Assembly: GCA_028023455.1 (NCBI GenBank)
Contig: JAQFVV010000511.1
Location: 174,315-238,314, forward strand
Reading direction: 5' to 3'
DNA length: 64,000 nucleotides
From: Epiperipatus broadwayi
Lineage: Eukaryota > Onychophora > Udeonychophora > Euonychophora > Peripatidae
Shown here one piece after another: positions 1-10,597 of the stretch. The position numbers and the translations under genes are program-made. A model generated the notes under the pieces. The model had not been told where the DNA came from. It saw only the letters and a program-made list of their open reading frames with translations, and ran no database searches. The first letter of the stretch is position 1; each line of letters opens with the position of its first letter.

Positions 1-999
1 GGAATTTATTTAACATTATCATCAGGCATCTGTTGATTTCTCAAGTTTACACAAGGTTGCAGCAGTGGAATAAAAGAAATGTATGTGTTCATTATTCAAT
101 CAGTATTATTAACTTCATAATCATTATTCCTTTTGCTCAAAACTTCTGTTTAATCAGTTTTGAAGGAATATAGAAGTCTGTATATGTGGATCAGGGAACA
201 ATAGTGATATTGTTGTAATTAACAATAAATTTGTTAGCATTGTTGAAAATATTAATAGATAAAAGCATTATCATTTTTTGTGCAAATTTGTAATTAGCTA
301 TTTTTTCTTCTCCTATAATTAGAAAATCATTTGCTTTTAATGGAACTCAGAAATGATATATTTTAAGGCGATCTTTTCTAAAGAGTTTTATCTCTTGAAT
401 AGGATTGCAAATTGGAACGTGATTTTTAATGATTCAGCATTTTTAAGTGTGTGTTGTTTTAGAGTTTGCAAACAATTTTAGCTATAAAAAAAATAGCTAG
501 CTAAAATTTAAAAAATTTTAATTTTATATAGAACTCAGTTTATTCTTTTTATTATTAATATCTAGCATGTATCTAAACTTTCTTTTTTTTTAATTTCTAG
601 AACCATGTAAAATTAAAAAGTAGAATAAAAAAATAAAGTGACGTGTTTATTCATTAAATGCACTAAAAGTTAAAAAAAAATAAAATTGTGGAGTCAAAAA
701 TCATTTAAATAAATTTTCAAAAAGCACCCATTTTCTTATATCAATACCAATCTATTGTCATATTTAAAAGGTTTATCTGATGAACAAATTGATGATGATA
801 CAAAAAAATGGGTATTATTTGCAAGTTTATTTAAATGATTGTTTGCTCCACAATTTTATTTTTGGCCAACCAAGAATATTGTAAACACTGAAGAAAATTT
901 ATTTTTTACTTTTTTATTATATTTTATGTGAATAAAAACATTTATTTATTTATATTTTTTATTCTCAGAGAAAGTCAATCCAGAAACTCTTTGCTCTCT
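1..999. other. AT-rich sequence, nothing assigned
   Basis: Homopolymer A and T runs and short direct words are visible. I see no open frame above background, no terminal repeats and no similarity to the repeat families found elsewhere in the window. Confidence 0.5.
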
Positions 1000-1155
1000 C
1001 CTCATGTATGTGAGATGGATGAATGAAATAAGGAAGTGTGCAGGGGTGATGTGGAAAAGAGAAGCTAAAGATCAGAGAAGATGGATTGAACTTGGAGAGA
1101 CATTCATCCTGCAGTGGATTGATAATGGTTGATGATGATGATGATGATGATGATG
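1000..1155 (+). mobile_element. RTE-type LINE, 3' end relic with (GAT)n tail
   Basis: Reads, with small lesions, as the last residues of an RTE ORF2 (WMNEIRKCAGVMW, then RRWIELGETFILQWIDNG and a stop). The same C-terminus recurs at 24.4, 45.1, 55.7 and 62.2 kb. The tail is a run of TGA/GAT triplets at 1129-1155, the short tandem-repeat tail type usual for the RTE clade. The copy is extremely 5' truncated, as target-primed reverse transcription often leaves it. It has no coding capacity. Confidence 0.85.
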
Positions 1156-2223
1156 AAACCTGTGTGCATATATATAGTGACCATTATTTAATTATAAATT
1201 TAATACTTTATTCTCTTTTTTGAATTTAGTTTAGTGGTAGGTAGGGTGATAAATTTAAAAGGCTTTGAATCACAGCTCAGTATGCCACTTCTGATACCCA
1301 AATGTCATGTCACCTCCTGAATTATTCAATATTTCATGGCAATATTGTATGGATATGTAAAATGTGCTATTAATTATAAAAAAATTACATTATATATATA
1401 TATATATTAAAACATAATTATGCAACAATTATTTTTAATTAAATATATTCATCAGCATGTTGGAATTAAATTTTAAATGTTATGTATAAATTTTGAAGTT
1501 TATTCTGGCAGAAAATCTTCAAATTCAAAAGTTTTACGTGATTGAAGTTTAGATTAAAGAAACCCTACATTTTCTTTTCTTCTCTAAATTCTGTTTTATG
1601 CTGACTGGTTTAAAGTAAATCGAACATAATATTTTCTCTTGAGTTTATTATATGTATGAATTTCTATTAAGTGAGTGTACAAAATAAGAATTTTATTATA
1701 TCCAGGTCATTCTCCTTTTATTAAATATGCTGTATAATAGCTTTTTGTTCAAAGTTACCTAACCTATAGATTATTCTAAAATCTTTTTTTTTTTATTAAA
1801 TTTAAATTTAAAAAAAGAATGTCTACCGTCTTTTCCCGTTTTTTGGTTCATCTTGCAGTTGAAGAGGTAATGAAACTGTGGGTGATTATAAAACAAATGA
1901 AATGGTTCCATTCTTCAACGGTTACTGCTAATAATTAATGAAAAACAGATAAATAATAAGTTTAGCAATTGGTAGATAAACAAACTTGCTGATATATTTA
2001 TTTTTCAATTAATGTATTGAGAATCATTAATATCATCAGCAGTCACTATTTGGTCATTTTAATTTTAGGAGAAGAGGACAAAACAGAGAAAAAAGCAAAA
2101 AAGAATATGAACCAATAAAATAGTTGGAGATATTTTTTTAGTTATCAGTAGTATGAGATCATTATTTAAATAAGATTTGATATGGTCTGACAATTTTATG
2201 TCTATATGATGTTTATTATAAAC
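1156..2223. other. AT-rich sequence with a short (TA)n tract
   Basis: A (TA)n run lies near 1391-1408. Otherwise I see only A/T-rich sequence, with no coding or repeat-family signal. Confidence 0.5.
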
Positions 2224-2239
2224 AAATATTCATATGTTT

Positions 2240-2342
2240 GTTTTGCATTGTTGGTCGAGAGGTCAGCGGACTGCCTTGCACTTGCAGGCAGTTGCCCGGG
2301 TTGCGGGTTCGCATCCCGGCTGATGCTATGACACTTAAAAAA
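2240..2342 (+). mobile_element. SINE-A copy 1 (tRNA-derived)
   Basis: A tRNA-like body starts at GCATTGTTGG (2245). It has an A-box-like segment (TTGGTCGAGAGGTCAGC), a B-box-like segment (GGGTTCGCATCCC), and 3' TGATGC able to pair with 5' GCATTG as an acceptor stem. A short TATGACAC tail and an A run follow. The flanks AAATATTCATATGTTT at 2224-2239 and 2343-2358 form a target-site duplication; extending it three bases gives 18 of 19 matches. This marks retroposition. It is a SINE, not a working tRNA gene, because the same unit recurs four more times with A-rich tails and different target duplications. Confidence 0.88.
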
Positions 2343-2361
2343 AAATATTCATATGTTTATT

Positions 2362-3185
2362 ATAAACAAATATTCAAAACCTGTCAATTTTGCATATTCT
2401 TTCTAATACTGCTAAATATTTTCTTATACTCAGCATTACTAGTACAATATCAGATTAGCACAATTTAGCTAATTTATCCAAAAATTAATCTATTCTTTTG
2501 TTTATATTGATAAATAATGGTTGCCTTGGCACCAGCTCTTGGTATTGAAAGTGTGATTTGCTTTCATGTGATTTACATTTATAAACCAATCAAACTCAGA
2601 GTAAAATTAGCTTTAATGTTTTAATTTATATATAAAGGTGTTCAAAGATATATGTACATTTAATTATCACAATAAAGTTTAAGATTCATCAATACCAACA
2701 TACTGAGTTTGACATTGCATTCAAATAACCAATCACCCAATCTCCAATAGGATCATTTCATGGCTTTCAGTACCAGTATCTGTGAATATAATACTTGAAT
2801 CTCGCTGCAAGGTATAAGCCCCAAACAATTTAAAAACTTAAACCAAGATCAAATATATTTTTAAATGTGTAATAATCTCAAACACAATCTAACTATGTTA
2901 TGAAATCAACTTCAAGTTATTGTATCTTAAGTATTGTACCGGTCGGTTTTGTCTATTCGTATAACAAGATCTAGCATCTAGGCAAAAGTACCTCGAGTCC
3001 AATCATGCACAAGATACATAAGTCAGGAACACTCATGAGCTCTGCCCTATTTGCCTATTTTCCAGATCTACCAACTTATGAACAACAATCCTGATGATAC
3101 CAATCTAATTTATCTCTCTCCACCAGCATCGCAAAGCAAAGACATAAAGAGACTCTAATTTGAAGTCATATAATGGAAACTTTTA
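2362..3185. other. Unassigned single-copy-looking sequence
   Basis: Base composition is somewhat more balanced than its surroundings (around 2700-3130), but frames are broken and no domain, repeat family or RNA gene is recognisable. Confidence 0.45.
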
Positions 3186-3189
3186 GTAT

Positions 3190-3365
3190 AAAATATAAGT
3201 GTGACCCATTTAAAGGTAGAGCATTTGCCTTAAATTTAATATTCAAGAATCTAAAGGTGCAAGTTCAACTTCTAAGTGCATATTGTCACTGTGCATATAG
3301 GCCAGCAACACCTGAAGAAAGGTGGAGAATAATACTACTCGAAACATTGTGTAAATACTAACCTG
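3190..3365 (+). mobile_element. SINE-C copy 1 (old tRNA-related SINE)
   Basis: The head (AAAGGTAGAGCATTTGCC, then AAGGTGCAAGTTCAACTTC) resembles degraded tRNA A and B boxes. It is followed by a core, CCAGCAACACCTGAAGAA, and CTCGAAACATTGTGT. The same order (boxes, then AACACCTGATGAAGAG, then CACTTAAATCATTGTGT) recurs at 46.29 kb. The shared tail beyond the tRNA head suggests a SINE with a conserved body. It is strongly diverged and has no visible target duplication. Confidence 0.6.
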
Positions 3366-3489
3366 TATTGTCTATTTGTGTGTTATTACTAACAAGTTGA
3401 TGTATCCAACATATCACATCTTATAATATGTTCTTTAGTTTCAGTTTTGAATCCTAGCCATCACTAATAAAAGTAAAACTGATCTAAGA

Positions 3490-3532
3490 ATGATGCCATA
3501 TGGTATCCATTGATTACTCTAGCTTATAGTAA
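3490..3532 (+). repeat. M-family MITE fragment
   Basis: The segment reading TGGTATCCATTGATTACTCT followed by AGCTTATAG matches the right-end subterminal region of the M-family elements at 22.7 and 26.2 kb. Only about 40 bases are recognisable. Confidence 0.45.
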
Positions 3533-3951
3533 ATCACTTTGAAGAAGAGAAAGAGAATTATTTGTAAAAGCATGAGGGTAAGCATATGAGACAGTCATAT
3601 GATGTTGTTGTTGGCATTACTGTAAAATAATTAATATTCAAGTCATTATAATAATTTGTAATTGATTTTAATTCCTTTTTAAATCTATCCACTATATAGT
3701 TAGAGTGTATAAAAGCAAACTGGATTTATAATTATTCAACACTTTGAAATCTGTCTGATCTTGTATGAGGTATTTAAATTATTTGGGGTTTGTATCTTGC
3801 AATAGAATTGAAGCATTATGTTTACACCTAGCATAAAATTTGGTATAGTAATCTTTTGAAGATTAATATTGGATTTTAATGTGATATCATGCTTAATATG
3901 TTTAGTACTGGGGATTTTAATTGTTTATAATCTTAAAACTTTAGTGCTGTA
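3533..3951. other. AT-rich sequence, nothing assigned
   Basis: No coding, RNA or repeat-family signal seen. Confidence 0.45.

Positions 3952-3993
<42 letters not shown>
3952..3993. repeat. Compound (TA)n(TG)n microsatellite
   Basis: About nine TA units run directly into about twelve TG units, a common compound dinucleotide tract. Confidence 0.95.
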
Positions 3994-4375
3994 ATTGTAA
4001 CCTTCTTACCTTCTATGCTGGAATCATATATGAATCTGGCCACATGTTTCATGGCACCAAATCCGCCTCTTGTAACCCTCTCTTTAGAATGTCTATCAAT
4101 TGTAACTAATCAAGCTCCACATTTTAGGTGCTAAATCTGCCTTTGTAATCTACACTATCCGAATCATCAAGAATATACACCTAAAAAGAAATGTTAAACT
4201 AAAGAGAATATTTTTTTTTAAAATAAGCTAGCATGAAACTATAAATCTAAAGAATATTACAAGGTGATTAATGAAGATAATAACTTCTAGTCAAACTAGC
4301 TTTAAAATCCACAAACAAAATATTATGAAATAAATTTAATATTCATCAAACCAATAAATAAATAATAATTAGATC
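3994..4375. other. Unassigned sequence
   Basis: Bases 4010-4190 are less AT-rich, but every frame is interrupted and no repeat partner was found in this window. Confidence 0.4.
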
Positions 4376-4700
4376 TATGGAATGAATATGAAATTAAAAT
4401 TATAAATTAATAAGTAAATTAGGATGTAGATGACTAAATGGATGATGAAAATAAGTCATAATTAAATAATAAAATGAAATGAGTCTGAGTAAAGAGAAAA
4501 GAATGAAGATGTATATGAATAATGAATGATTAAGATGATGATAAAATAAGAGTTAATGAATGATTAAAATGATAATGGAATAAGAGCTAGTGAATGGTGA
4601 ATAAATTAGGATAATGAATTAGGATGAAATAATAATGAAGAAATAAAGAAAGATTGAAATGACAGATGAGAATAATGATGATAATGGAAGATGATATCCA
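4376..4700 (+). repeat. C-depleted, minisatellite-like A/G/T block
   Basis: From 4381 to 4680 the plus strand holds only about five C residues but dozens of G. Its core is a tandem pair of units of about 35 bases (4522-4556 and 4557-4592), each beginning AATGAATGATTAA and ending AATAAGAG. Flanking sequence carries decayed versions (GATGA, ATAATGAA). This looks like an old degenerate tandem array with strong strand asymmetry, not coding DNA. Confidence 0.7.
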
Positions 4701-5984
4701 GAACTCTAAACTGATATTGAATTAAATGATAATAAACTAAACTAAATAAAATAGGGATTCCAAGCTTAACAAAACCAGAATATTCACCATAAAGTCAAAA
4801 CAAGCTATACATTTTAAGACAAAAGAAGCAATTTACACCTTAAAGTTTGGTTGACTTTCATAAAACAGTGAATATAACATAACTCAAATCCAACTACAAT
4901 AAATAACTAGATATAAAATTTACCATAAATTTAAATTCTACATTGCAAATTAATAACTTATTCTTCTCAGGGTTCAAACAACTTACAGATTGTTATACAA
5001 GATATACTTGGGTCAGTGAGAGGGATTTTGCCACTACCCAAATATAATGCACAAAACAGCTCTTAATACAAAATCGAATTAACAAACAATATTTAGCAAT
5101 TCCAAAGAAACTTTATAAACTCCATAACTATTATAAACTTTAAGCTTCAAGAAATATAAATAACTTTTAATAACTAAACACAATAACTTTCTAACTTTTT
5201 TTTTCTCAAATAATTATGAACAATGTGATCAAGATCAGTGAATGATAGATTTGCGGGTTCAAATAAAGTGATTAAATCAATATTAAGTGTTTATCTTTTA
5301 GTATACCATTTAAAATAAAATGCAATCTAGGTTAATAATATTTTGATTATTAAGTGATGATGCCTTAGATGTACTCATAAATTATAGGGCTTAACAAAAT
5401 TATTATGATATACCAACATATAGTTAATTATACTATATTGATTGATGATGATTTCAATATAATCAGATGATATGTCGATAGCAATAACAATAATAATGTG
5501 TATGGTGATTAGCAATAAGACTACAGACAACTAAATAAATTTTTAACACAACAAGATTTATTTACACTATTTACAAATTTATTTCAGACACATTGCATGA
5601 AATAAGACAGACATTATATAAAATCAGGTATGGAAAATAATTTGTATCCCATTGACTACACACATAGTATATAAGATAAATTAGTACAGTGATATTCATA
5701 GTATCACTATCATTATTGGCTATGTTTCTATTATTTTATCTTAGAGAATAGGAAAGTTAAACTTTATTTAAACTAAATTAACACTCAAATTATAAAACAA
5801 AAGTGTATTTAAGTCTTTGGGATATGTGCAAATTTTAAATCTAAAACTCAAAATTATAAATAGTGTATTATACTATAGCTATTTTATTTATTAGAGTATG
5901 ATAAGGACAATTATAGTATTCAGCACAATTAACAATTATTATTATTTACTATGAAGAGATTTATTGTATTAATGTGGGGACAGA
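4701..5984. other. AT-rich sequence, nothing assigned
   Basis: I checked both strands by eye for domain-like peptides and repeat-family words and saw none. Confidence 0.45.
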
Positions 5985-6680
5985 CATCAGAAGTCAAATG
6001 CACACATGACACCAAAACACTGCCTATGTCCACAACATGAACATTTTAATAGTTAACCTATCTTACCGATCCATTGGTGAATCACTGCTTGATGAAAATA
6101 AATCAACATTGTCTGGGTGCATCACTTGCTATGCCATACAGAAGTTTTACAATCACTAGTAAGTTTTGGTTGGTTTGTTTATAAACTGATGAAGATCCTA
6201 CAACATCATAAAGACACTATTCCAATTAGGCAAACACTATAGATAAACCAGTGTCCCTGAATCTAACTTTATCTTATCCTTGCTATTTAATTTTAAAATA
6301 CTAAAACTTCACCATACATGGTGGAAAACTAACTACATAACCTCATGAGGGATCAAACAATAAAAGGAGCTTCTACAAAACAACATGATAGTTGTACAAT
6401 AATATGGCCAATTCTAATACCTTTTCCTAGGTACAAAAGTGTGGGCATTGTCTCATCACAGGGAAATAGAATTCAGACCATGGATATCATCCTCTCTTGG
6501 GATTAACTATGCTAACTAAGCACTAACTATTGATCAGCCTCGACAATATCATCCTCTCATGGAATCAGCAATGGGAGAATTCTCCATCTGCCCATGCACA
6601 ATATCAATGATACTATATTTGATGCCATTATATGTGGCACATACTTATCAGCTGAAAGCTGTCACGAATCCTTATCAATA
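5985..6680. other. Less AT-rich noncoding stretch with a short internal duplication
   Basis: G+C is higher here than in the flanks. The phrase TATCATCCTCTC followed by T/A-TGG occurs twice, near 6485 and 6548. No frame stays open and no family was recognised. It may be an unrecognised old repeat or diverged unique sequence. Confidence 0.4.
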
Positions 6681-8161
6681 CAATAGCAAGATAAAATAAT
6701 TCTAACAATAAAAGTGGAAACATAAATATTCCATTTCACAATGCAGAAACTATTAGTGTATTAAACAAACCAACATGTAAGTCAAATGACCATTAACTAT
6801 TTAAAAAAAATAATAATAATACTTTTGTTATAACAAGCAATACACACGTAGACAATGGAGATTAGCCTACATTTTATATTTAAAGTGGACATGTTAATTC
6901 ATAGGCAAAATTTAATAAATGAAAAATGCTTATATTGAATATTTCATATAATAAAACATTTGTGTCATTACACTATATCTTTGACAAATTTTGTCTGTTT
7001 GTATACCCTTCAATAAAATATTAAAATCTGTTTTAAAAGTGCGAGAGATGAATATCTCTCTCTCTCTCTCTAGATAAATGATATTTAATATTCTCCTGCA
7101 ACTGGGAAAATAACACACAATATATATATAATAAATGTATGTATCTTTATACATCTATTTGTCCTTAACTAAATATATTTTCACACCTCAATAAAATAAA
7201 ATTCTCTGAATAACACATTACAAACAGTATATTACAATAATAAACCTAAGCAATAAAAAAAAAGAATGAACATTTTCTCCCATTATATTTTATCCTCCTT
7301 AGTTCAAAGTTTGTTCCATCTTTATGAGCTGAATGATAAGGAAACTGTTATCATGAGCAAACATTCATAAGTAATGCATATATATTATGATTATTATGTT
7401 TGATGCCAGCATAATGAAATAAAATTCAAACACTTCCAAAAATCGTGTAGCACAATTAAAAATATAATGTTTATCTATACTTTCTGTAGATAATTTTCCT
7501 TAAAATGAATTTATAGGTTTATTACAATTAACAAGATCAACTTTTTAAAATCATTTATTGATTTATTTATTTTGTTTTTCCATCCATGGTAATATCTGTA
7601 ATAGTTTTAAAATGATCTTGGCCTTTTTAAAACATTTTAAAATATTATTAATTCACAGGTTACACAATAAAGATTAAGAAGTAAATATTTATTTATTCAT
7701 TTCTATCAGCAAATTAATGTGTATTTAATAATATTAGGAAAAATTTATTCAATCATTAGCAATTATAAATATGATATCCTTGGACATTTTAACACTGTAA
7801 CTTTTCGATTTTTAATAATCAAGCAAAATCGTGCTGAAACAAAACTTGCAGACGATTTTTCTTCTTTAATAAGAATAAGAAATAAGTTCACACATTTTTC
7901 TTTTAAATTGATTGAACTTTATACAACTTAAAAATGACTTTTTAGTTTGTTTACTTTATATTTTCATACTTTTATTCAAAATTATTTCTAATTATATTTT
8001 ATGAAGATTATAATTTATAAGCAAATGTATTTTTCTTCTTTATTACAAAGAGCGTGAAAACAAAACATTTTTTTCTTTTTCCTTTCAATCTAAATAATTT
8101 ACATGTCATTTTTAAATATGAAAATTGGCTAATATATATAAAATAAAAGTAATTGCTTACA
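6681..8161. other. AT-rich sequence with a (TC)n tract
   Basis: A (TC)n run lies near 7051-7071. A 70-codon plus-strand open frame at 7719-7931 contains a few CpG sites but has no recognisable motif, and I do not call it a gene. The rest is A/T-rich. Confidence 0.4.
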
Positions 8162-8316
8162 CTTTCTGGATTTGTTTGTAGTTTGAAGTAGTATTTGTTG
8201 AGGCAAATAATTATCCACATGGCTGTCATTTTCCCTTCTCCAGTATGCATCTCAGGAATTATAAAATCGATGGAAAATAGTGATGAAAGAATACAAGGTT
8301 TAAGATTTCTTACTCC
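8162..8316 (-). CDS. Possible internal coding exon with a P-loop-like motif (tentative)
   Basis: On the minus strand a frame stays open from about 8316 down to 8161 and then meets GTAAGC, a plausible splice donor, at 8160. The peptide contains FIIPEMHTGEGKMTAMW followed by a hydrophobic stretch and LNKYYFKLQTNPES. The TGEGK core preceded by EM resembles the Walker A region of SecA-type DEAD helicases (EMxTGEGKT), including the SecA-like ATPases found in some animal genomes, but the K is followed by M, not T or S. An AG acceptor could lie at the GGAG near 8314 or at CCTGAG just before the methionine at 8250; neither has a strong pyrimidine tract. No neighbouring exon was identified. It could equally be a chance open frame or part of an unrecognised repeat. 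Confidence 0.22.
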
Positions 8317-9019
8317 ATATTTTTAAATACACATTATCCTGTAATCTTACTCAATTCAATCCACAAGGTTGTTACTTTTCAGCTTTTTCTTTTTTTTAAT
8401 TTATTTTATAGGTGTAGAAATTGAAGTCCTTTTTATTCTGATTTTCTTTCTTAACAGCCCCCTCTACAAACTTTGTTATATTATTTATACCTTGTATTAC
8501 ATTGCATTATGGTACTAAATGGACCAATAACTGAACAGTGTGAATAAATTAATATTTCTCCCTCTAGTGATAACTAATTAGACTGTTTCATATCATTTTA
8601 AATTGCAATACAATATATTTGAAGAATGTTTACAAAATTTAGAAGAATTATAAATTGTTTTCTTTCTTGTAATTATTGTTTAATAATAATAATAAAGTGC
8701 TAAATATTTTCATACTTCCAAATTGGTTTAATACTATTAAAATATTATTTTAAATATGACTGCCACTAGACCTTATGATAAAAATGTTTATGAAATTCAT
8801 ATCCACTCTATCAGATTTTCTAGTGTGTCTCAAACAGTCCAAGTCTTCATCACTCTCAGGATATTTATTGGTGAGCTTTACTTAATTGGAAAATTATAAT
8901 CCAACAGGCATTTCAACCTGTTATTGATTTTATTATAATTATTATTAATTAAAATTTAAAATTTTTCATACTGGATCACTTGAATAAAGCTTAATGTAAT
9001 TGAGCCAAACCATATGGTT

Positions 9020-9022
<3 letters not shown>
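8317..9022. other. AT-rich sequence, nothing assigned
   Basis: No coding or repeat-family signal seen; short T and A runs only. Confidence 0.45.

Positions 9023-9101
<79 letters not shown>
9023..9101. repeat. (TA)n microsatellite
   Basis: An uninterrupted AT alternation of about 78 bases, self-complementary and probably length-polymorphic. Confidence 0.98.
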
Positions 9102-9102
<1 letters not shown>

Positions 9103-9528
9103 CAGAATCAATTGTAATATATTGCTAGCTGATGGGGAGGAGGGGTAATAAAGGAAATTTTATTATGAGAAAGAGATTATATTATAATTTAAGTACTGTG
9201 TGGTGTATGCTATAAATATTAAGAGCTTTTGTAATTTGTAAAAGAGAGTTGAGATTTCTTGACTTTTAAATAATAAATAGAATATTTATAATAATAATAA
9301 TAATAATAAAGTTGTGCTACTCTCATTGTCATTAGTACCCATATGACTTATTTTATTATCAGCGTAGATCATTAATGGAGAACCCTGAGCTTAGCCTAAT
9401 GTTTATCAAAATCATAACATTATATCCTAGTATTATTTTCAGCAGTGACTTTTACTTGACCTGCTTTATTCAGATTTGTTTGCTTAATAAGATAACACTG
9501 TTGAACATAATGCAATTTTTGGTGTTAG

Positions 9529-9534
<6 letters not shown>

Positions 9535-9609
<75 letters not shown>
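9535..9609. repeat. (TA)n microsatellite
   Basis: An uninterrupted TA alternation of about 75 bases. A frame through it encodes alternating Tyr-Ile and is an artefact of the repeat. Confidence 0.98.
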
Positions 9610-9612
<3 letters not shown>

Positions 9613-9636
9613 GATGGTTGAGACAAAGTCATAATG

Positions 9637-10044
9637 TAAACAAAGAGCTTTGCTAATTATTCAACAAGCTTTGTGATAAATGCTTAGCAAGAGAAACCAC
9701 TTAAAATATCTTTATCAGAAACCACACTGAAACCCCAGACTAATGGTTTTGTGCTTTGGCACATATCAGTGAGGTGCTAGGGTAATTTCAGACACTAGAT
9801 CTAAAAATACCACCAATTTCAGATTTTCTACTCAATGAGTAACTCTTAGATAAATGCTGGCTTTGGGTTGGTATTTTTAGATCTAGTGTCTGAAACTACA
9901 CTAGTACCTCACTGGGGAGTGCCAATGCATGAAACCATTGGTCTGGGGGTTGGGTGTTCTTTCTGATAAAGATATTTTAAAAGCTTTCTCTTGCTAAGCA
10001 TTTATCAAAAAACTTGTTGAGCAATTAGCAAAGCTCTTTGTTTA
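9637..10044. mobile_element. Foldback MITE, family FB-1, arms about 176 bases
   Basis: The left arm (9637-9812), starting TAAACAAAGAGCTTTG, is an imperfect reverse complement of the right arm (9869-10044), ending CAAAGCTCTTTGTTTA. A loop of about 56 bases separates them. The innermost paired segment is GGTATTTTTAGATCTAGTGT against its complement. No coding capacity. A related, smaller foldback at 48.98 kb shares the CCTCACTG and TGGTCTGGGG words in the arms. TA is present at both ends, which would fit a Tc1/mariner-type insertion, but the true target duplication is uncertain. Confidence 0.88.
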
Positions 10045-10111
10045 TATTTTACAGGCTTAAAAAAAGAAATGGGGTCATGTGATATATGACTCTATTTTTT
10101 ATTGACTCTTT

Positions 10112-10124
10112 AAAGTCATAATGT
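10112..10124 (+). repeat. 13-base direct repeat flanking the foldback region
   Basis: AAAGTCATAATGT occurs at 9625-9637 and again at 10112-10124, bracketing the foldback plus about 67 further bases. It could be a target-site duplication of a larger composite insertion or a chance or local duplication. Confidence 0.6.
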
Positions 10125-10309
10125 GTATAAAAAAAGTATGTTGAATAATATAAGATTAGGTACATCAGAAAAGTTTAGAAAAATAGCAAATGTCATTGAA
10201 TTTATATTAATAATTTTTATCAGTCATTCATTAAATTAGACATCATCCAATAATGAATAATATTTATGTAGTGTAGTTTTCAGGACATCACTCTCATGCA
10301 AGGTAGGCA

Positions 10310-10597
10310 CTTGTTTCTATCCATTTTAACACCTTGTGGAAGGGCATAATCATAAACATATAAACAAAGGCATGTGAAAAAGATTTATGATCCCCAAGAT
10401 GCACATTTGATACTTGTCAATTAAACTGTAGTAACTTGGTATATATATATGCATATGTGTAAGATATTGTGATCTGGGCTAACTAATGGGTGCTGGTTCA
10501 GCATAAAATGCTAATCTTGAGGATCATAAATTTTTTTCACATGTCTTTGTTCATATGTTAATGTTTGCACCACCCTACAATGTGATAGAATTTAGAT
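10310..10597. mobile_element. Foldback element, family FB-2
   Basis: Arms around 10350-10400 (CATAAACATATAAACAAAGG, then CATGTGAAAAAGATTTATGATC) pair with 10512-10563. Weaker pairing extends outward to about 10316 and 10596. The left outer part (GCAAGGTAGGCACTTGTTTC, then TTTTAACACCTTGTGG) also matches a dispersed word at 21.78-21.86 kb, and the loop side (GGGTGCTGGTTCAGCAT) matches a phrase at 35.32 kb, so this is a multi-copy family. Confidence 0.72.

Noticed and set aside
1129-1155. GAT-repeat arrays as CRISPR-like or regulatory arrays
   Set aside because: They are simple triplet runs without spacers, at the 3' ends of RTE relics in a eukaryotic sequence.
7719-7931. 70-codon plus-strand frame with LADDFSSLIRIRNKF as an RT A-D-D box
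   Set aside because: The surrounding residues lack any other RT motif, and the single ADD match is not enough.
9375-9614. Plus-strand 79-codon frame ending in alternating Tyr-Ile
   Set aside because: The second half is the (TA)n microsatellite read as codons; the first half has no motif.
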